Source: Actinopolymorpha rutila (GTDB taxonomy: Bacteria; Actinomycetota; Actinomycetes; Propionibacteriales; Actinopolymorphaceae). Taken from it: 64,000 nucleotides of DNA. The DNA is taken from assembly GCF_013407855.1 (NCBI RefSeq), contig NZ_JACBZH010000001.1, positions 6,014,001 through 6,078,000 on the forward strand. Direction: 5' to 3'. A model generated the notes under the pieces. The model was not told the DNA's origin, searched no databases, and saw only the letters and a list, made by a program, of their open reading frames with translations. The translations under genes were made by a program, and so were the position numbers. Of the stretch, positions 1 to 9,030 are shown piece after piece (the first letter of the stretch is position 1; every line of letters starts with the position of its first letter).

Positions 1-122
1 CTCCCGAACGACCGCACTGTCGCACTCCCCTGCGAACCCGTGATGGACAAACGGCGCGCTGTCCGGACGGTAGCCAACCGAACCGCGGGCCGATCAGCCA
101 AACAACCGACACGCGAAGCGTG

Positions 123-139
123 CACAACCGAACGTTGTG
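123..139. promoter_or_regulatory. Perfect palindrome upstream of LysR gene
   Basis: CACAAC-N5-GTTGTG is a perfect 6-5-6 inverted repeat, 67 bp before the LysR start. It resembles the short dyads bound by LysR-type regulators. Next to it a 10-bp unit GGAGTTCCGA is repeated at 141-150, 151-160 and partly at 161-170. Use as an autoregulatory or divergent operator is inferred. Confidence 0.5.
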
Positions 140-205
140 AGGAGTTCCGAGGAGTTCCGAGGAGTTGTGGGGAGCTGTGACGGGTCATGGCGATAGGTTC
201 GGGCG

Positions 206-1171
206 GTGGATCTGGACGCCGTGCGTACGTTCGTGGCCGTCGCCGACAACGGCCAGTTCCAGGCGGCCGGTGACGAGCTGGCCATCACCCAGCAGGCGGT
301 GTCGAGGCGGGTCGCGACGCTCGAGCGCGATCTCGGGGTACGGCTGTTCGTACGCGGCCCGAAGGGCGTACGCCTCAGCGTCGACGGGCAGGCCTTCCTG
401 CCGCACGCCCGCGAACTTCTGCGCGTCGAGAACCGCGCGGTCGCGTCCGTGCTGCCGGCCCGCCGGGCGTTGCGCGTGGACGTGCTGAACCGGCGCATCG
501 CCCCCGCCATGCTGTTGCGGGCGTTCCACCGGCAACACCCCGAGATCGACCTGGACGTCGTGACGTTGCCGGTCCTCGACAGCGACGACGCGCTGACCGC
601 GCTCGCCAACGGAACTGTCGACCTCACGTTCCGCGCGCTCGCCGCGACCGCCGGCCGTCCGCCGGCCCCACTTCGCGCGGGCAAGGTGTTGTACGACCGG
701 CATGAGCTACTGGTCGGTCCTCGCCACCCGCTCGCGGACCACCGTCAAGTCGCCCTTGCCGAGCTGGTGGACCACCCGATCTGGATGTTCCCGATGCCGC
801 CCACCAGCGAGCCCGGCGCCTACTACCGCGAACTCGCGGCCACCTTCGGGCTGACGATTGACTCCGTTGCGCCGAACTTCGGCAACGAGGCGCTCCTCGA
901 CGAACTCGCCGACTCACCACGTCTGGCCACCCTCGTCGGTCAGGGCAGCCGCTACCTGTGGCCGGCGGCGTACGACCTGCGACGGATCCCCGTCGTGGCG
1001 CCGGCGCCGGTGTATCCGCTCTACCCGCTCTGGTCCGCGCACACTTCGCACGAGGCCCTGCCGATGCTGCTCGACTACCTTCGCAGTCGGCGCGAGGCGG
1101 ACGAGACCGACGATCTGTGGCTGCCCTCCTGGACCGCCTCCGCCGCGCCGGTCACCTCACGATCCTCCTAG
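206..1171 (+). CDS. LysR family transcriptional regulator
   Basis: 321-aa DNA-binding regulator of the usual LysR length. An N-terminal winged helix-turn-helix (about residues 1-60, with AITQQAVSRRVATLERDLG as recognition segment) precedes an effector-binding periplasmic-protein-like domain (about 85-295). The start is GTG at 206, giving MDLDAVRTF, the standard LysR N-terminus. No divergent target is complete here because the window begins just upstream; a palindrome and three tandem 10-mers lie in front. Its TAG stop overlaps the stop codon of the convergent WYL gene. Ligand and target are unknown. Confidence 0.92.
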   Translation: MDLDAVRTFVAVADNGQFQAAGDELAITQQAVSRRVATLERDLGVRLFVRGPKGVRLSVDGQAFLPHARELLRVENRAVASVLPARRALRVDVLNRRIAPAMLLRAFHRQHPEIDLDVVTLPVLDSDDALTALANGTVDLTFRALAATAGRPPAPLRAGKVLYDRHELLVGPRHPLADHRQVALAELVDHPIWMFPMPPTSEPGAYYRELAATFGLTIDSVAPNFGNEALLDELADSPRLATLVGQGSRYLWPAAYDLRRIPVVAPAPVYPLYPLWSAHTSHEALPMLLDYLRSRREADETDDLWLPSWTASAAPVTSRSS

Positions 1172-2148
1172 CGAGCGGTCGACGGGGGCGCGTGCCGGGT
1201 GGCGATCTCCAGCGCCCGGCGGTGTAGTTCGACGCGCAGCTCCGGCGGGTCGAGTACCTCGAAGTCGTACGACAGACCGGCCGCGTAGGCCGCGAGCGAG
1301 GCGAGGTCGTCGGCGGCCACCCGCAGGACGGTCCGGCCCTCCGGCACCGGCTCGACGATCTGGGCGTGGAACGCACGCGCCGCCTTCTCGTACTCCAGGT
1401 CGAGCAGGATGCGCGCCTCGTACCTCCGGATGGCAAGCCTCGTCGCCGCCAGCACCATCGCCGCCGCGTCCGGCGGGTCCGGCGGGTCCGCGAGTTTGTG
1501 ACGCTGACCAGTGAGCTCCGGCCCGGCGATCCGGTCGATCCGGAACGTACGCCACTCCTGCCGGTTGCGGTCCATGGCGACGAGGTACCACCCCCCTCCG
1601 GACCGGACGATCTGGTGCGGTGCCGCGTCGCGCGTACTGACCCGCCCGCCGTGGTCGGTGTAGGAGAAGCGGACTCCTTCGGTGCGCCGGCACGCCATGG
1701 CGAGCAGGGTGAGCACGGCGGGGTCGACGGTGGGCAGCTGTGGCGGCGCCGGCACCTGGACCGTTGCCTCCTGCAGCGCCCGCACCCGTTCGCGTAGCCG
1801 CGGCGGCAGCACCTGGACGAGCTTGGCAAGCGCGGCGACGGCGGCGGACTCGATACCCGCGACCGCACTCGCCGCGGTCAGCTGAAGCCCCAGCGTGGTC
1901 GCGACCGCCTCCTCGTCGTCGAGCAACAGCGGCGGCAGCCTGCCTCCCGCCCCGAGCGCGTAACCACCGGCCTGCCCGCCGGTGGCCTGGACGGGGTAGC
2001 CCAGCTCGCGGAGGCGGTTCATGTCCCTGCGCAGCGTGCGGGGCGAGACGCTCAGCCGGTCCGCCAGCTCCTGGCCGGACCACCAGGGCCGGGACGGCAA
2101 CAACGACAGCAGCCGGAGCAGGCGTACGGACGGATCCATGACCGTCAT
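1168..2148 (-). CDS. WYL domain transcriptional regulator
   Basis: 326-aa regulator of the YafY/DeoR-like class. An N-terminal helix-turn-helix (about residues 8-62, with LADRLSVSPRTLRRDMNRL) is followed by a WYL ligand-sensing domain (about 140-225) that carries the literal WYLVAMD motif, and a C-terminal WCX-like extension. ATG at 2148 is preceded by AGGAG. It is divergent from the VOC/GIY-YIG pair with only 53 bp between starts, so those genes are its likely targets. Its 3' end overlaps the LysR stop by a few bases. Confidence 0.9.
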   Translation of the reverse strand: MTVMDPSVRLLRLLSLLPSRPWWSGQELADRLSVSPRTLRRDMNRLRELGYPVQATGGQAGGYALGAGGRLPPLLLDDEEAVATTLGLQLTAASAVAGIESAAVAALAKLVQVLPPRLRERVRALQEATVQVPAPPQLPTVDPAVLTLLAMACRRTEGVRFSYTDHGGRVSTRDAAPHQIVRSGGGWYLVAMDRNRQEWRTFRIDRIAGPELTGQRHKLADPPDPPDAAAMVLAATRLAIRRYEARILLDLEYEKAARAFHAQIVEPVPEGRTVLRVAADDLASLAAYAAGLSYDFEVLDPPELRVELHRRALEIATRHAPPSTAR

Positions 2149-2201
2149 CTTCTCCTGCTTCGCGGCCAGGATCCGGCCGCGAACACGTCTATCGTCCCGG
2201 C

Positions 2202-2588
2202 ATGAGATTCAAGTACCGGCAGATCGTCCTGGACGCGGCGGATGTTGGCGCGGAGAGCGCCTTCTGGGCGGGGCTGCTCGACGGCACTGTGAAGGGTGAC
2301 GACCGGTGGCACAACGTCTGGGTCGACGGCGGCTGGGCGCTCGCCATCCAGCACGCGCCGGACCACATCCCGCCCGACTGGCCCGACGGCACTCCGCAAC
2401 AGCAGATCCATCTCGACTTCTACACCGCGGACCTCGAGTCCGCGCACCAGAAGGTGCTCGAGCTCGGCGGGCGGGTGTTGCGGGCCAGGGACGATGCCGA
2501 AGCGCACAGGGGTGTTCGGATCTACGCAGACCCGGCCGGCCACCCGTTCTGCATCTGCTGGCTGCCGCCCTCGGACCTCGAACAGTGA
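2202..2588 (+). CDS. VOC family (glyoxalase-fold) protein
   Basis: 128-aa single-module vicinal-oxygen-chelate protein with the beta-alpha-beta-beta-beta pattern and a conserved ending (YADPAGHPFCICWLP) typical of actinomycete glyoxalase-like proteins. Such proteins bind a metal and act on small organic substrates; the substrate cannot be told. A -10-like TATCGT lies 6 nt before ATG (2190-2195), suggesting a leaderless transcript. Its TGA overlaps the GTG of the next gene, so translation is probably coupled. It is divergent from a WYL regulator. Confidence 0.88.
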   Translation: MRFKYRQIVLDAADVGAESAFWAGLLDGTVKGDDRWHNVWVDGGWALAIQHAPDHIPPDWPDGTPQQQIHLDFYTADLESAHQKVLELGGRVLRARDDAEAHRGVRIYADPAGHPFCICWLPPSDLEQ

Positions 2589-3511
2589 CCGAGACGAACG
2601 GCTGGGGCGAGGTGGGGCTCGGCGTGCTGAGAACGGCCGCCGCGCAGGCGCCTCGCCACCCGGGCGTCTACCTCTTTCTCGACAAGAACGACGAGATTCT
2701 CTATGTCGGCAAGGCGACCAGTCTGCGTCAGCGGCTGGGGCAGCACGCGGCGACGAAGGCACCCGTCTCGCGGCTGCACCAGAGGTACGACCTCGTACGC
2801 CGCGTCGTCTGGGAGCCTGCCGCCGACGAGGAGGCCGCGTTCTGGCGGGAGGAGGAGCTGATCTTCGCACTTCGCCCGCCGTTCAACGCCGACCCGGACC
2901 TGCGCTCACCGGGGTTGACCTCGAAGGACGCCCACGTCCCGTACGTCGTGGTGACCGAGACGGCGGAAGGGACGCTCGGCTTCACGCTGGAACCCGTCGT
3001 TCCCAAGGCGGGGCGCGCCTATGGCTGTTTCCCTCACCTGGGCAAGGGAATGGGCTCCCGGCTCGGAGTCACCTGCAGCGACGGCTACACCGCCTTCCTT
3101 CGTCTGCTGTGGGCGGCTGCAGGGGACGGCCGGCACGTGCCGGCCTCGATCACCAGATCGGCGCCCGCGTCGTTCACCGTTGCTGCCCCGGCGCGGATTC
3201 GCGACGACCTGCACCGCTTCCTGTCCGGGACGAGCTCTCGCCTTGCCGACGGGCTGTTGCAGGCCGCCGTCCATCGGCCTGCTTACATGCAACCGGCGCT
3301 GCGTCGCGACCGGGATGCCGCGCGCGGGTTCTTCGCGGCCGGTCCGAGGCTGGCGCGCGCACGCCGCCTTCGCCACCACGTACGTACGCGGGTTCTGGAC
3401 GTCGGCACCTACCGACGCCTGATCCGTGCCGAGGTCGACCCCGTGATCAGCCCGGTGATCAGCCCCGGGATCAACCCAGTGATCGGCCCTGCGATCGACT
3501 CGGCGCACTAG
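2585..3511 (+). CDS. GIY-YIG nuclease-fold protein
   Basis: About 308 aa. The N-terminus has a UvrC-like GIY-YIG domain (residues about 18-105) with GVYLFLDKNDEILYVGKATS and a downstream Arg (LRQRL) and Glu (EEEL) as expected for the catalytic core. The remaining 200 residues match no domain I recognise and end in repeated VISP-type tetrads (about residues 283-300). GTG at 2585 overlaps the VOC stop (GTGA), the sign of translational coupling. An open frame extends upstream to 2306 but runs inside the VOC gene and is not used. Possibly a repair or structure-specific nuclease; activity is inferred. Confidence 0.85.
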   Translation: MTETNGWGEVGLGVLRTAAAQAPRHPGVYLFLDKNDEILYVGKATSLRQRLGQHAATKAPVSRLHQRYDLVRRVVWEPAADEEAAFWREEELIFALRPPFNADPDLRSPGLTSKDAHVPYVVVTETAEGTLGFTLEPVVPKAGRAYGCFPHLGKGMGSRLGVTCSDGYTAFLRLLWAAAGDGRHVPASITRSAPASFTVAAPARIRDDLHRFLSGTSSRLADGLLQAAVHRPAYMQPALRRDRDAARGFFAAGPRLARARRLRHHVRTRVLDVGTYRRLIRAEVDPVISPVISPGINPVIGPAIDSAH

Positions 3512-3514
3512 GGT
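3509..3514 (+). promoter_or_regulatory. -10 box TAGGGT for leaderless HEAT gene
   Basis: TAGGGT sits 7 nt before ATG 3522 and contains the TAG stop of the upstream gene; there is no ribosome-binding site. The same hexamer precedes starts at 14030 (minus strand) and 53833. No clear -35 element. Confidence 0.4.
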
Positions 3515-3521
3515 CGACGTC

Positions 3522-4076
3522 ATGAATGCTCGGCAGTCGCCGCGGGAGCATGTTCGGCAGGCCTGCGCCCGCTACGGATCCGTCGACGTCGTTCGGCGTT
3601 GCGCGGCCCTGCTGCGTGGCGCGGATCCCGCGGGCGAGGAGGAGTTCCTGCGGATGCTGGGCTTTCGTGGCGAGCTGGACTGGCTGCTCAAGGAGCCGAA
3701 CCCTTACTGGGCTCGGGTCTGGGCAGCCCGGGCGTTGCGCTACTGCTGGGACGACCTGGCGGTTGCCGCCGTCCTCGACGGGCTGAACGACCAGGCGTGG
3801 CGGGTCGTCGAGCACTGCGCGGTCGTCTCCGGTGACCGTGAGCTTGCCGACGCCGCGCCCACGCTCGTGGCCCTCACCGACCATCCGGTGCCGCGCGTAC
3901 GCGCGGCCGCTGCCCGGGCGATGGCGAGTGTCGCCGAGCGCGAGCACGTCCCCGCGCTGCTTCGGCTGGCCGACGACCCGGATGCGAACGTCCGCACGGC
4001 AACCGAACGAGCGCTTGCCGTCCTGGGTGACCGCCTGGACCTCAGCCCCGACGACCTCGCCCACTACGACCGTTGA
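3522..4076 (+). CDS. HEAT-repeat protein
   Basis: 184-aa alpha-helical repeat protein. About residues 60-165 form HEAT/PBS-lyase-like repeats (VRAAAARAMASVAEREHVPAL then VRTATERALAVLGD). Such proteins are scaffolds or bind nucleic acids or phycobilin-type ligands; no catalytic residues are visible. It follows the GIY-YIG gene by 10 bp, but the -10-like TAGGGT overlapping that stop codon suggests its own leaderless promoter. Partner unknown. Confidence 0.8.
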   Translation: MNARQSPREHVRQACARYGSVDVVRRCAALLRGADPAGEEEFLRMLGFRGELDWLLKEPNPYWARVWAARALRYCWDDLAVAAVLDGLNDQAWRVVEHCAVVSGDRELADAAPTLVALTDHPVPRVRAAAARAMASVAEREHVPALLRLADDPDANVRTATERALAVLGDRLDLSPDDLAHYDR

Positions 4077-4091
4077 CGAGCGGCCGATTCC

Positions 4092-5918
4092 TCAGTGCTT
4101 CGGCGAGATGGTCAGCGGGAAGGTGCCGCGCATCGGGTCGAGCGTGGTCGTGTTCGCCTGCAGATACTGGTCGAGGTACGGCGAACGGTCACCCTGGGTC
4201 GGCACGTCGAACGCCGGGTCCTGAACGTCAAGCGACAGTTGCGCGCGGGACACCAGGATCGTGTGGTCGGAGGGAACGTCCCGCCAGCCACGTGAGCTGA
4301 TGGTCCCGATCTGGACTGCCAACCGGTGGTTGCGCTCGAAGGTCCAGTCGGTCGACTTCAGGTCGAACGAGATCCGGCCCCTGGTCGCCAGCAGCGCGAC
4401 GTTCTCGTCGAACATCGTCGCCGTGCCGTCCGGTGCGACATCCCACAGCCGCACCATCACGTTCCCGCTGGTGTTCGCGGCGAGGGTGATCCTCGGCGTC
4501 CCGGTGAGCCGAAGCTTCTGCTGCGTGGGTGTGGACCAGGCCCAGTAGCTCGTCGCGGCGGCGGCACCGCGCTTGGCGGCGTCCTTCTCGCCGGGCGAGA
4601 GCGGCTGGATCCGCGGCGCCCGCTCCATGTCCCAGCGGCCGTTGTCCGCGCCCGCGGCCGCCGCTGCCCCCGAAGGCGACGCCGCGCCGTTGTCGACGTA
4701 CCGCCCTGCCGACAGCCGTGCGTCGTACGAAGCCGTCGTCACCGGCCAGGTCGGCTGTGTCCGCCAGTGCCCCAGGCTGTCCTCGACGGCGAATGCGGGA
4801 TCGGCCACCGACGGGTCGACACCACGCAGGTACTTGTCGTAGAAGCGCATCACCTCGTCGAACCAGCCGGCCCGGCCCTGCAGCAGGCGTCCGTCGGAGT
4901 CGGTGTCGTTGCCCCGAACGTGTTCCCACTGGCCGAGCCAGCCGCGCTCGGGACCCTGGTGGTTGTCGAGGAACTGCTCGACGTCCTCGGGCTTGGTGTT
5001 GGGCTCGATGAAGCCCTGCGTCACGAACAGCGGAGTGTCGGTGCCGACCGCCTGTGCCGCCAGGTTGCGGGCGTTCCAGTACGCCGAGTTCGGGTCGGGT
5101 TCGTTGTTGTTGGACAGGTTGTCGCTCAGGCACTCCGGATGGCTCTTCTCGTAGTCAGCGTTCGCCTTGTAGCGCTCACTGTCGTCGGCCATCGAGGGCA
5201 TCGTGGCGATCGAGTTGTACGCGTTCGGCGTGCCGGTGACGTTGGGGCGAGGGACCCCGTTGCTGAACAGGTAGTTGTACATGTCCCACACGGGTTCCTG
5301 CGCGACGACCGCCTTCAGACTGTCCAGCCTGAGGTCGTTGCCCACCAGGCCCGTCACCGCGTCGTACGACTTGCCGTACATCCCGACCCTGCCGTTCGAC
5401 CAGGGCCGGCCGGCCGACCATTCGATCGCCGCCCGTACGTCGGCCTGCTCGCCCGGGCCCACCCAGTCCAGGCAGCCGGTGCTGCCGCCGAAGCCGCGCA
5501 GGTCGACCATCACGAAGGTGTAGTCGCGTGCCATCAGGTGGGCGCCGTCAATGAAGTCCTGGAAGCGTGCGGACGGTCCAACCCGGTCCCAGCCCTCCGG
5601 GCCCGTCTGCCCCGCATGCGCGAAGTAGGGCCCGATCGAGAGGATGACCGGCGTCTTCGTGTCGGCCGCCAGATGCGCCGGACGCAGCACGTCGGCGTGC
5701 AACTCGACCCCGCTGCCGTCGGAGGACGGGAAGTACGCCTCGGTCCACGCTGCACCCTCGGGAACCCGCGGGTTCTCCTCGTGGGTGACCGCATCGGCTG
5801 CCGCCGTGGTCGCGGGGCTCACCTGGGCCGCGGCCGGCGACCCGCCAGCGGCGAAGGTGGCGATCGAGGCCAGCACACCGGCCGCCGCGGCGGCCAACGC
5901 GTTCCTGCGAGACTTCAT
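4092..5918 (-). CDS. Secreted CocE/NonD-type (X-Pro dipeptidyl-peptidase-like) hydrolase
   Basis: 608-aa exported serine hydrolase. Residues 1-31 are a signal peptide (MKSRRN, alanine-rich core, AAA-Q site). An S15-type alpha/beta-hydrolase domain (about 50-370) has the nucleophile elbow GMYGKSYDAVTG, and the C-terminal third (about 400-600) is the jelly-roll PepX_C domain. ATG 5918 was chosen because GGGGGAG lies just upstream; longer frames start inside the Fic promoter region. The family includes cocaine esterase, glutaryl-acylases and prolyl peptidases; substrate unknown. It converges with the HEAT gene. Confidence 0.9.
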   Translation of the reverse strand: MKSRRNALAAAAAGVLASIATFAAGGSPAAAQVSPATTAAADAVTHEENPRVPEGAAWTEAYFPSSDGSGVELHADVLRPAHLAADTKTPVILSIGPYFAHAGQTGPEGWDRVGPSARFQDFIDGAHLMARDYTFVMVDLRGFGGSTGCLDWVGPGEQADVRAAIEWSAGRPWSNGRVGMYGKSYDAVTGLVGNDLRLDSLKAVVAQEPVWDMYNYLFSNGVPRPNVTGTPNAYNSIATMPSMADDSERYKANADYEKSHPECLSDNLSNNNEPDPNSAYWNARNLAAQAVGTDTPLFVTQGFIEPNTKPEDVEQFLDNHQGPERGWLGQWEHVRGNDTDSDGRLLQGRAGWFDEVMRFYDKYLRGVDPSVADPAFAVEDSLGHWRTQPTWPVTTASYDARLSAGRYVDNGAASPSGAAAAAGADNGRWDMERAPRIQPLSPGEKDAAKRGAAAATSYWAWSTPTQQKLRLTGTPRITLAANTSGNVMVRLWDVAPDGTATMFDENVALLATRGRISFDLKSTDWTFERNHRLAVQIGTISSRGWRDVPSDHTILVSRAQLSLDVQDPAFDVPTQGDRSPYLDQYLQANTTTLDPMRGTFPLTISPKH

Positions 5919-6087
5919 GCGCACTCCCCCGGATAGGCCCAGCCGATGTAGCAGCCGTGATGCCGGGAGAGTAAACGCGTCGTCGCCCGCTGTCGCCGAA
6001 TGTGTCTGCTCTTGGCCTACCGACCTATCCCGGCGTAGGCCGCAGAAGGAACGAAGTAGGCAAAACGGGGCAGCACTGCGGCAGGAC

Positions 6088-6116
6088 TTGGACGCATGAT
6101 AGGCACTGGGTATCAT
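6088..6116 (+). promoter_or_regulatory. Sigma70-type promoter of Fic gene
   Basis: TTGGAC (6088-6093), a 17-bp spacer, then TATCAT (6111-6116). The predicted start of transcription falls at or next to ATG 6123, so the mRNA should be leaderless. It is the best-formed promoter in the window. Confidence 0.65.
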
Positions 6117-6122
6117 TCGTAC

Positions 6123-7274
6123 ATGCTGTATCGCACGCCCGAGCTGACCGCCATGGACCGGAGCGTCCTAGAGGAGGTCGCCGCCATGAGGCACGAGCTG
6201 CGGGACGTCGTGCAGCGCAGTCCTATGAAGTGGACTGCAGACCTTCGGCGCTCGTTGACCGCTTCGGCGATCGCCGCGTCGAACACCATCGAGGGATATC
6301 GCGTCGACCCGGTGGATGTGGCCGACCTACTCGACGGTGAACGGGAAGCTGTCGACGCGAGTGAGCGAAACAAGAAGGAGACCCTCGCCTACCAGCAGAC
6401 CATGACGTACATCCAGTCGTTGTGGGACGTGGAGGACTTCGAGTACTCCAAGGGTTTGCTCAACGCACTGCACTGGATGCTGCAGGGCCATCATCACCCT
6501 CATTACCCGGCCGGCCGATGGCGGAAGAAGCCGATCTTCATCACGACAGCCGGCGATCCGCACGCCACCGAGTACGAAGGGCCGGGCGAGGAAGACGTCC
6601 CCCACCTGATGGAGGAGCTGGTCTTCTGGCTCAACCAGGGAGATCTCGAGGCTGATCCGTTGGTCCGTGCGGCCATGGCCCACCTCAACCTGGTGAAGAT
6701 TCACCCTTGGACGGATGGCAACGGTCGCATGTCGCGCAGTCTGCAGACCCTGCTGATCGCCCGGGCGGGAGTGGTGGCTCCCGAGTTCTCCTCGATCGAG
6801 GAATGGCTCGGCCTGCCTGGCAACACGTGGGAGTACTACAACGTGCTCCGGGAAGTGGGCGGGCCGGTGTATTCCCCCGACCGCGAGACACTTCCCTGGA
6901 TACGTTTCAATCTGCGCGCCTATCACGAGCAGTCCCAACGCGTTCGGCACCGCGTACAGCGCTCGACCGACTGCTGGATCGCGCTGACCGAACACGCCGA
7001 CCGCTTCAACCTTGCCGAGCGCCAGATCACGGCACTGCACGACGTCGCGATCTCCGGCCGCGTACGCCGGTCGCGCTACGAGAAGGCCGAGGCTCTCAGC
7101 AACCAGCAAGCGGTCCGGGACATCCGGGCCCTGACCAGAGCAGGGCTGCTCACTCCCGTCGGCAACACCAAGGCCCGTTACTACGTTGCCGGTCCTCACT
7201 TCCCTGCCGGTGTGCTCGACGTTGCGCACCGCCGGCACACCATCGCCGACCCCTACAAGTCCGCACGAGCCTGA
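6123..7274 (+). CDS. Fic family protein (class II)
   Basis: 383-aa Fic/DOC protein that would transfer AMP (or another nucleotide) to target proteins. The catalytic loop HPWTDGNGRMSR (about residue 199) fits HPFx[D/E]GNGRxxR with Trp for Phe. The N-terminal helix carries SNTIEG, matching the inhibitory [S/T]xxxE[G/N] motif of class II Fic proteins, so activity is probably self-restrained. The C-terminus looks like a winged-helix domain. ATG 6123 is chosen over 6096 because a promoter ends 6 nt before it. No antitoxin gene is adjacent, as expected for class II. Confidence 0.9.
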   Translation: MLYRTPELTAMDRSVLEEVAAMRHELRDVVQRSPMKWTADLRRSLTASAIAASNTIEGYRVDPVDVADLLDGEREAVDASERNKKETLAYQQTMTYIQSLWDVEDFEYSKGLLNALHWMLQGHHHPHYPAGRWRKKPIFITTAGDPHATEYEGPGEEDVPHLMEELVFWLNQGDLEADPLVRAAMAHLNLVKIHPWTDGNGRMSRSLQTLLIARAGVVAPEFSSIEEWLGLPGNTWEYYNVLREVGGPVYSPDRETLPWIRFNLRAYHEQSQRVRHRVQRSTDCWIALTEHADRFNLAERQITALHDVAISGRVRRSRYEKAEALSNQQAVRDIRALTRAGLLTPVGNTKARYYVAGPHFPAGVLDVAHRRHTIADPYKSARA

Positions 7275-7367
7275 GACCGGATGCGTGGCCGGCGGGGCAT
7301 CTCCTCGAAGGCGACCGGCCCATAATCGGCGCATGCCGTCCTGAGTGCTTGGACATTGGAGGGGCTG

Positions 7368-7850
7368 GTGGACGGTACGGAGACGAGCTTCCGGCTCGCG
7401 GCGTACGCCGTGTGCATCGAGGACGGGCGGGTGCTCCTCGCCCGTCACGTACCGCGGACAGGCGACAGCACCTGGACTCTCCCGGGCGGCAGGGTCGAGC
7501 ACGCCGAGGACCCGTTCGACGCGGTGATCCGGGAGGTCGCCGAAGAGACCGGCTGCGATGCGGTCGTCGAACGCCTGCTGGGCGTGGACTCCCGGGTGAT
7601 CCCCGCGGCCGAGGCGCGCCGGCGGATCGAGCACCAGAACATCGGCGTCTTCTACCGGGTCCGCATCACCGGCGGCCGGCTGCGGCCCGAGCCGAACGGC
7701 GAGACCGCCGAGTCGGTCTGGACTCCGATCCCCGAGGTCGCCCGGCTGCGCCGTTCGTCGCTGGTCGACGTCGGCCTCGCGCTGGCGCGGACCGCGCCGG
7801 CCACCGGCCACGTCGAGCCCGTCCCGGTCGGCGGGCTGATCCAGCACTGA
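7368..7850 (+). CDS. NUDIX hydrolase
   Basis: 160-aa NUDIX protein that should hydrolyse a nucleoside-diphosphate-linked compound with Mg2+ or Mn2+. The NUDIX box is complete: GGRVEHAEDP then REVAEETG (about residues 39-61). The GTG start at 7368 has GGAGGGG five to ten nt upstream; a TTG start at 7356 is less likely. Substrate unknown. It stands alone, 93 bp after the Fic gene. Confidence 0.88.
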   Translation: MDGTETSFRLAAYAVCIEDGRVLLARHVPRTGDSTWTLPGGRVEHAEDPFDAVIREVAEETGCDAVVERLLGVDSRVIPAAEARRRIEHQNIGVFYRVRITGGRLRPEPNGETAESVWTPIPEVARLRRSSLVDVGLALARTAPATGHVEPVPVGGLIQH

Positions 7851-7977
7851 AACCGGCTCTCCTTCCGGTACCTGGGTCGGGAATGCCTGCACCACAAGGC
7901 CCTGCGTTCTTCCGCGGCGGTGCTGATGTGGTGGTTGGTGTGGCCTTGGTGGCGGCGAGAACGAGGAGATGATCGCG

Positions 7978-9015
7978 ATGCGCAAGCTGGTGAAACGGGC
8001 GGCATTGGTGACGGCGGGCGCAGGCCTCGCGGGTGCGGCGTACACCCAGGTTTACGACCGCCTTCGCGAACAGCGCCTGACCAAGAAGTACGTGAAGTTT
8101 CGGGCGTACCAGCAGGCCGCGCACGATCGCATCGACGCCGACTTCAACCACCAGGACCGGGTCGTGAACGGCCTCAACTGGCATTACGTGGACGAAGGCG
8201 CGCGCGACGGCGAGGTCATTCTCTTCCTGCACGGACTGCCCGAAAGCTGGTACTCCTGGCGCCACGTGCTCCCGCTGGTGGACCACGACTACCGCCTGAT
8301 CGCCATTGACATGAAGGGCTACGGCAGATCCGACCACGAGGACCGAAACTACGACTGGCACACGGTCGCCCGGCAGACCCTGGACTTCATGGACGACCTG
8401 GGCATCAAGAAGTTCCATGTCGTCTCACACGACTGGGGCACGGTCATCGGCAGTGTGCTCGTCGGCAATCACCCGGAGCGGATTCTCGGGTACGTCCGGA
8501 TGGAGGTCGACCTGTCCAGCCCCAAGTCGCTGAGGGACTGGATCACGTTCTACCGGCTCAAGCCGCAGTGGCTGTACTGCCGCAGCTACTGGTTCGGCCG
8601 GCACAAGCTGCAGGACCCGGGCAAGCTCATCGACCGGGTCTACCCACCGCGGATGACCACCCGGCTGCGGCCGGAGGATCGCGACTACCTCGTGTACGAG
8701 TTCTCCCGGCCGGGCGTCGCCGAGGCGGTCGCGCGTTACTTCCTCGCCCGCAACTGGGACTTGCCTGCGGCCACGGACCGGATCGCCGAGGACACCTTCC
8801 CGTTCCCGATCATGCAACTGCAGGCGACAGAGGACGACTCGCAGCCGCAGTGGCTCTTCCGCGACGCCGAGAGCAGGTTCCCGAACGTGAAGCTGGAGTG
8901 GGTGACCGGCGCCGGCCACTTCGACAACCTCGACCAGCCGGCCCAGGTGGCCGAGGCCATCAACCGCTTCGTGCACGAGACCAGCGCGCCCCAGCGCGTC
9001 GCGGCACACGCGTGA
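7978..9015 (+). CDS. Epoxide-hydrolase-like alpha/beta hydrolase
   Basis: 345-aa alpha/beta hydrolase. The oxyanion motif HGLPESWYSW, the nucleophile elbow SHDWG (Asp nucleophile, as in epoxide hydrolases and haloalkane dehalogenases) and the late histidine in GAGHFDN form the triad set. About 25 N-terminal residues form a hydrophobic stretch (RAALVTAGAGLAGAA), perhaps a membrane anchor or signal. ATG 7978 has GAGGAG nine nt upstream; ATG 7969 is too close to that site. Either an epoxide hydrolase or a dehalogenase is possible. Confidence 0.87.
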   Translation: MRKLVKRAALVTAGAGLAGAAYTQVYDRLREQRLTKKYVKFRAYQQAAHDRIDADFNHQDRVVNGLNWHYVDEGARDGEVILFLHGLPESWYSWRHVLPLVDHDYRLIAIDMKGYGRSDHEDRNYDWHTVARQTLDFMDDLGIKKFHVVSHDWGTVIGSVLVGNHPERILGYVRMEVDLSSPKSLRDWITFYRLKPQWLYCRSYWFGRHKLQDPGKLIDRVYPPRMTTRLRPEDRDYLVYEFSRPGVAEAVARYFLARNWDLPAATDRIAEDTFPFPIMQLQATEDDSQPQWLFRDAESRFPNVKLEWVTGAGHFDNLDQPAQVAEAINRFVHETSAPQRVAAHA

Positions 9016-9030
9016 GGGGGCGACTCGGGC

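Noticed and set aside
4326..5936. Long plus-strand open frame (536 codons) opposite the CocE-type gene
   Set aside because: Antisense to a clear secreted hydrolase; composition is Val/Arg/Gly-rich without domains. High-GC shadow.
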